NCBI GenBank assembly: GCA_025937785.1
Contig: JAICQQ010000068.1
Coordinates: 1 to 36,603 of the forward strand
From: Polyangiaceae bacterium
GTDB lineage: Bacteria; Myxococcota_A; Polyangia; Polyangiales; Polyangiaceae
DNA length: 36,603 nt
Direction of reading: 5' to 3'
In this document: piece by piece, positions 32,439 through 36,603 of the stretch
How the letters are laid out: the number at the start of each line of letters is the position of its first letter
Position numbering within the stretch: position 1 is the stretch's first letter
Position numbers and translations under genes: made by a program
Notes under the pieces: model-generated
What the model was told of the DNA's origin: nothing
Seen by the model: the letters and a program-made list of their open reading frames with translations, nothing else
Database searches by the model: none

Positions 32439-33752
32439 ATGCCTAGCCCCTCCGGTCCCCCCCTGGTGTTCAAGAACGTACGTGCCATCGATCCGCACCT
32501 CGGGCTCGATGCCGAGGTCGACGTCGTGATCGAAAAAGGCGTCATCACGCGCTCGGGGCGCGGAGCCGCCAGCTCCTTCGAAGGCCTGGCCGCCGCGAAG
32601 GTCGTCGACGGAGCGGGCCGCTGGCTCTTGCCGGCGTTCGTGGATCTGCACGCCCACCTGCGCGAGCCGGGCTACGAATACAAAGAGGACATCGCGAGCG
32701 GCCTCGAGGCGGCGGCTCGCGGCGGATACGCTCACATCTGCGTGATGCCCAACACCAAACCGGTGAACGACACGCGCGCCGTCACCGAGATGATGCTGCG
32801 CCGCGCCGCCGAGGTTGGGGGCACCCGCTTGCACCCGATCGCAGCCATTACGCGCGGCCAGGCAGGGCAAGAACTGACCGAAATGGCCGAACTGCGCGCT
32901 GCCGGCGCGGTCGCCGTCAGCGACGACGGCGTGTGCGTGATGTCGAGCGCGGTCATGCGCCGCGCGCTCGAGTATGCCAAGAACTTCGACCTGCCGGTGA
33001 TTCAGCACGCCGAGGATCACGATCTGACGCTCGGCGCGCAGATGAACGAAGGCGCGACGTCGGCGCGGCTCGGCCTGCGCGGCTGGCCCCGGGTCGCCGA
33101 GGACATCATCATCGCGCGCGACGTGCTGCTCGCAGAGTACGTCAAGGCACGTTACCACGCGGCCCACATCTCTACCGCAGGGGCGGCGCGCATCGTACGC
33201 GAAGCCAAGTCGCGCGGGCTGCCAGTAACGTGCGAGGTCACGCCGCACCACCTGCTGCTCACCGACGCAGCCGTGATCGGCTACGAGACGGCCTGCAAGG
33301 TGAACCCGCCGCTCCGCGAAGAGAGTGACATCGAAGCGCTGCAGAATGCCCTGGCCGACGGCACCATCGACGCCATCGCCACCGACCACGCCCCGCATTC
33401 TTCCTTGGAGAAAGACTGTGAGTTCGAAGAAGCCTCGCCGGGGATGATGGGGCTCGAGCTGTGCTTCGGGCTCTTGCTCGAGCTCTGCTCGCGTTCGCCG
33501 CTGAAGCTGCCGCGCCTGATCGACGCGCTCAGCACCGCGCCTGCCCGGATCGCCGGGCTCACGCCGCCCAGCTTGCGCGAGGGGGCGCTGGCCGAGGTCG
33601 TGCTGGTGTCGCCGGAGGCGACCTGGGTCCCGAAGACCGAGGCCTTGGCGAGCAAGAGCCGGAACACGCCGTTTCTGGAGCGCACTCTGAAAGGCCGTGT
33701 GCTTTTGACCATGGCGGATGGCGCCATTGCCTTCGATGGTCTAAAGAGCTGA
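32439..33752 (+). CDS. pyrC: Dihydroorotase
   Basis: A 437-aa class I dihydroorotase, which closes carbamoyl-aspartate to dihydroorotate, the third step of pyrimidine synthesis. The metal-binding motif D69-L-H71-A-H73-L-R75-EPG is complete. YKEDIASG, MPNTKPVND, VIQHAED, CEVTPHHLLLTD and IATDHAPHS follow in the order of the family and supply the remaining metal and substrate ligands. The start at 32439 (MPSPSGPPLVFKNV) is supported by alignment of the first strand to the family; a start at 32301 would add 46 atypical Arg-rich residues. It is first in the pyrC-carA-rimO operon. Cytoplasmic. Confidence 0.93.
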   Translation: MPSPSGPPLVFKNVRAIDPHLGLDAEVDVVIEKGVITRSGRGAASSFEGLAAAKVVDGAGRWLLPAFVDLHAHLREPGYEYKEDIASGLEAAARGGYAHICVMPNTKPVNDTRAVTEMMLRRAAEVGGTRLHPIAAITRGQAGQELTEMAELRAAGAVAVSDDGVCVMSSAVMRRALEYAKNFDLPVIQHAEDHDLTLGAQMNEGATSARLGLRGWPRVAEDIIIARDVLLAEYVKARYHAAHISTAGAARIVREAKSRGLPVTCEVTPHHLLLTDAAVIGYETACKVNPPLREESDIEALQNALADGTIDAIATDHAPHSSLEKDCEFEEASPGMMGLELCFGLLLELCSRSPLKLPRLIDALSTAPARIAGLTPPSLREGALAEVVLVSPEATWVPKTEALASKSRNTPFLERTLKGRVLLTMADGAIAFDGLKS

Positions 33753-33758
33753 GCCATC

Positions 33759-34889
33759 ATGACCGTCCCCGCTCACTTGGCACTCGCCGACGGCACCTTG
33801 TTTCCCGGATTTGCGCTGGGGGCGTCGGGCCATGCGCTCGGCGAAGCCGTATTCACGACAGGCATGACCGGTTACCAAGAGGTCCTCACCGATCCTTCGT
33901 ACCGGGGCCAGATCGTCACCATGACCGCTCCGCACATCGGCAACACCGGGGTCAATACCGAAGATCCCGAGTCGTTCGATGGCAAGCCGCAGGTTGCCGG
34001 CTTCGTGTTCCGCGATCCGAGCCCAGTGGTCTCCAACTGGCGCTCCGAAATCTCCTTGGCCAAGTACCTCGAGCAGCACGGCATCGTCGCCATCGCGGGC
34101 GTCGACACGCGCCGCTTGACTCGATACCTACGCGACAAGGGTTCGCAGAACGCCTGCATCGGCACCGGTGACCCGAGCGCACTCGTGGACCGCGCCAAGA
34201 GCGTGCCGTCCATGGAAGGCCTGGACCTCGTCCGCCAGGTCACCCCGGTGAAGCCAGAGGCGTTCGAGCAAGGCTACGCCGAATGGAACCCCTTCATCAC
34301 CGCTGGCAACGGTGCCGACGCTCCAGCGGCGCGGCCCCACGTGGTCGCTTTGGATTTCGGTGCCAAACGCAGCATCATGCGCCTCTTGGTGCAGAGCGGC
34401 TGTCGCGTCACACGCGTGCCGGCTACTCTGAGCGCCCTCGAGATCGAGAAGCTGAGCCCGGACGGCATCTTCCTGTCCAACGGTCCCGGTGATCCCGCGC
34501 CGCTCGACTACGCGGTCAAGACCATCGCCGAACTCCTCGGCAAGCGACCCATCTTCGGGATTTGCCTGGGCCATCAGCTGCTCGCCCGCGCGCTCGGCGC
34601 GAACACCTACAAGCTCAAGTTCGGCCACCGCGGCTTGAATCAACCGGTCAAAGATCTGACCACCAGCAGGATTGAAATCACCACCCAGAACCACGGGTTC
34701 TGCGTCGACGTCGCATCCATCGGCTCGCGAGCAAAGACCACGCATCTTCATCTGAACGACGGCACCAGCGAAGGGCTGGAGGTGCCAGACGCCAAGGCGT
34801 TCAGCGTTCAGTACCATCCCGAAGCAGCGGCCGGCCCTCACGATTCACTGTACCTGTTCAATCGCTTCATGCAGCTGATGCACGGCTGA
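33759..34889 (+). CDS. carA: Carbamoyl-phosphate synthase small subunit
   Basis: A 376-aa glutamine amidotransferase subunit. The N-terminal CarA domain has GEAVFTTGMTGYQEVLTDPSY and QIVTMTAPHIGNTGVN. The class I glutaminase domain has the nucleophile C269 in GICLGHQ and the catalytic pair H353 and E355 in QYHPEA. NGPGDP (241-246) is also present. It releases ammonia from glutamine for carbamoyl-phosphate synthesis, feeding pyrimidines and arginine. It starts 6 bp after pyrC and precedes rimO by 13 bp. carB, normally its partner, is not next to it, so the large subunit must be encoded elsewhere. Confidence 0.96.
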   Translation: MTVPAHLALADGTLFPGFALGASGHALGEAVFTTGMTGYQEVLTDPSYRGQIVTMTAPHIGNTGVNTEDPESFDGKPQVAGFVFRDPSPVVSNWRSEISLAKYLEQHGIVAIAGVDTRRLTRYLRDKGSQNACIGTGDPSALVDRAKSVPSMEGLDLVRQVTPVKPEAFEQGYAEWNPFITAGNGADAPAARPHVVALDFGAKRSIMRLLVQSGCRVTRVPATLSALEIEKLSPDGIFLSNGPGDPAPLDYAVKTIAELLGKRPIFGICLGHQLLARALGANTYKLKFGHRGLNQPVKDLTTSRIEITTQNHGFCVDVASIGSRAKTTHLHLNDGTSEGLEVPDAKAFSVQYHPEAAAGPHDSLYLFNRFMQLMHG

Positions 34890-34902
34890 GACGTCGGATC
34901 GG

Positions 34903-36336
34903 ATGACGGAAGACGACAAAACGATTCACTTCGTTAGCCTGGGTTGCCCCAAGAACCGGGTCGACAGCGAGGTCATGTTGGGCGTCGCCGAGCGCGCGGG
35001 CTTCACGCGCGTCGACGCTCCAGAGGACGCCCGAGTCATCGTCGTGAATACCTGCGGTTTCATCGACGCCGCCAAGAAAGAGTCGATCGACACGATTCTG
35101 AGTCTCGCCGGGCTGAAGGAGTCGGCGCGCTGCTCGAAGTTGGTGGTGACCGGCTGCCTGAGTCAGGCCCACCCCGAAGAGCTCGCGCAAGGCATGCCCG
35201 AGGTCGATCATTTTCTCGGGTCGAGCGACATGCTCAAGCTGGAGGGGGTCTTGCGCGGTAAGGCCGAGCGCATGCTGGTGGGGCACCCCGCGAACTGGGT
35301 CATCGAGAGCAACGATCCGCGGACGGTGAGTACGCGCGGTGCGAGCGCCTACGTCAAAATCGCCGAGGGCTGCAATCGCAGTTGCGCGTTCTGCATCATC
35401 CCCACCCTGCGTGGCAAGCAGCGCTCGCGCTCCGTCGACGACGTGGTGCGCGAGGTCGAACGCCTCGCCGCAGCGGGCGTCAAGGAGGTCAATCTGGTCT
35501 CCCAAGATACCGTCGCCTACGGCCGCGATCGCAGCGACAAACCCGACCTGGCGGGTCTGGTCGCCCGCGTCGCCGACGTGCGCGGCATTCGTTGGGTGCG
35601 GTTGTTCTATTTGTACCCCGAGACTCTGGACGACGCCTTGATCGAGCTCTTGGCCGAGCACCCCGTGGTCGTTCCCTACGTCGACATGCCGTTGCAACAT
35701 GCAGCCACCGGCATGCTGAAGCGAATGCGGCGAGGTCACGGCGGCGATCGCCTGCGCAAGCTGGTCGAGCGGCTGCGCACGCGCGTGCCCGATCTGGTAT
35801 TTCGGACAGCCTTCATCGTCGGGCACCCTGGCGAAAGTGACGCGGAGTTCGAGGAACTGTGCGACTTCGTGCGCTGGGCCGAGTTCGACCGCGTGGGTGT
35901 GTTCCGCTACTCCGACGAGGAAGCTTCGGCTGCGTATCAGCTCGCGGACAAGGTCAAAAAGAAGATCGCAAGCGATCGCCTGCGCAAGCTCATGAGCTTG
36001 CAGCGCAAGATCAGCCGCCAGAAAAATCGCGCGTTGATCGGCAAGACACTGCAGGTGTTGGTGGAAGGCCCGAGCGACGAGAATCCCCTGCTCATGGTCG
36101 GCAGGCACCCGGGCCAGGCGCCAGAGATCGATGGCAGCGTGATCCTTTCCGGAGACGAGGTGCGCCCAGGCGAGTTCAGGGCCGCACGTATTACGGACGC
36201 CACGGACTACGATCTGGTGGGCGACGTGAGCGAGTCCGCCTCGGAGCACGACGCCCCGAGCCCCCTGTCCCTGAGCACACCAGCGCTGCACCACCGCGCC
36301 AGCGACGGGCGGCGCATTCACCTGCGCACGGTGTGA
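34903..36336 (+). CDS. rimO: Ribosomal protein S12 methylthiotransferase
   Basis: A 477-aa radical-SAM enzyme that adds a methylthio group to the conserved Asp of ribosomal protein S12. The N-terminal UPF0004 domain carries C15 (VSLGCPKNRVDSE), C51 and C85 for the auxiliary 4Fe-4S cluster. The radical-SAM motif is C157-NRS-C161-AF-C164. A TRAM RNA-binding domain occupies about 375-440. The last 40 residues are a Ser/Pro-rich extension absent from E. coli RimO (441 aa). The VSLGCPKNRVDSEVM start distinguishes RimO from the tRNA enzyme MiaB. Start MTEDDKTIHF at 34903. Last gene of the operon seen here. Confidence 0.95.
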   Translation: MTEDDKTIHFVSLGCPKNRVDSEVMLGVAERAGFTRVDAPEDARVIVVNTCGFIDAAKKESIDTILSLAGLKESARCSKLVVTGCLSQAHPEELAQGMPEVDHFLGSSDMLKLEGVLRGKAERMLVGHPANWVIESNDPRTVSTRGASAYVKIAEGCNRSCAFCIIPTLRGKQRSRSVDDVVREVERLAAAGVKEVNLVSQDTVAYGRDRSDKPDLAGLVARVADVRGIRWVRLFYLYPETLDDALIELLAEHPVVVPYVDMPLQHAATGMLKRMRRGHGGDRLRKLVERLRTRVPDLVFRTAFIVGHPGESDAEFEELCDFVRWAEFDRVGVFRYSDEEASAAYQLADKVKKKIASDRLRKLMSLQRKISRQKNRALIGKTLQVLVEGPSDENPLLMVGRHPGQAPEIDGSVILSGDEVRPGEFRAARITDATDYDLVGDVSESASEHDAPSPLSLSTPALHHRASDGRRIHLRTV

Positions 36337-36603
36337 CTTCTCGATTTTCTGTGTTGCGCTAGCCGAGATCCCGCGGGCTTTGCAGCCATTGTTCACTTGC
36401 CTCGCTCGGCGTTGAGGGGGTGGCGCGGGGACTCGACACCGTCCCTTGAGCGCCGGCGCGGGCGTTGCCAAAGACGAACAGGAATACGAACATTAATGGG
36501 GAATGACCGGTTTTTCACTTACATATAGCCTCCAAGCGAATCCCAGAACACGACGCGACCCACGAGCACGTTTTTCCCTTCGCCGACCTGTGCAACTCGA
36601 GTG
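36337..36603. other. Region after rimO without a gene
   Basis: 267 bases up to the window end hold no convincing reading frame. The last hundred bases are richer in A/T (around 36485-36530, CACTTACATATAGCC) and may be a promoter of a gene beyond the window. No clear terminator of the pyr operon was found. Confidence 0.4.

Noticed and set aside
34867..36471. Minus-strand open frame (534 codons) opposite rimO
   Set aside because: Composition is His/Ala/Arg-rich with no motif; rimO on the other strand has complete catalytic residues.

Overview
The window looks like chromosome of a high-GC bacterium of the Myxococcota (Polyangiales, Sorangium-like). This is inferred from strong G/C bias at third codon positions, Gly/Ser- and Pro-rich secreted lipoproteins, a giant TPR protein and an XPB-Bax1 helicase-nuclease pair. 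No 16S gene or other species marker is present, so the placement is an inference.

Region 1 (1-3882) is the right end of an integrated phage- or satellite-like element. It ends in a 45-bp displaced 3' half of a tRNA-Phe gene (3838-3882), which reads as an attR site. All its genes are on the minus strand. Two hypothetical genes (80 and 191 aa) are followed by a tightly overlapped chain: LacI-type HTH, excisionase-like HTH, two small Cys-rich proteins, two small hypotheticals, and a DnaB/RecA-like ATPase with a C-terminal winged helix. Five successive stop/start overlaps (4 or 8 bp) tie the chain together. No integrase, capsid or terminase gene is in view; an integrase is expected at the other end, outside the window.

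Region 2 (3883-13011) is chromosomal. It holds a Cys-rich lipoprotein with a CBM6/GH115-C-like domain, a small Asp/His-rich lipoprotein, a nitroreductase, a beta-barrel outer-membrane protein with an acidic Ala/Pro-rich linker, a Bax-inhibitor-1 family membrane protein, a trypsin/PDZ protease without a signal peptide, and a membrane-anchored neutral zinc metallopeptidase. Several clear hairpin terminators separate these units.

Region 3 (13042-23881, all minus) is rich in DNA repair. A lipoprotein, a histidine phosphatase, an XPB-like helicase and a Bax1 (DUF790) nuclease partner form one run. A separate Gly/Ser/Thr-rich lipoprotein follows. Full-length Lhr helicase and DNA polymerase IV then share a GTGA stop/start overlap.

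Region 4 (24032-32261) holds a conserved-looking protein of unknown function, a tRNA-Leu(CAG), a TM2-domain protein with a Gly/Pro/Tyr-rich head, and a 1990-aa tetratricopeptide-repeat protein.

Region 5 (32439-36336, plus) is a compact pyrC-carA-rimO operon: two pyrimidine biosynthesis enzymes and the ribosomal protein S12 methylthiotransferase, with gaps of 6 and 13 bp. carB does not follow carA here.
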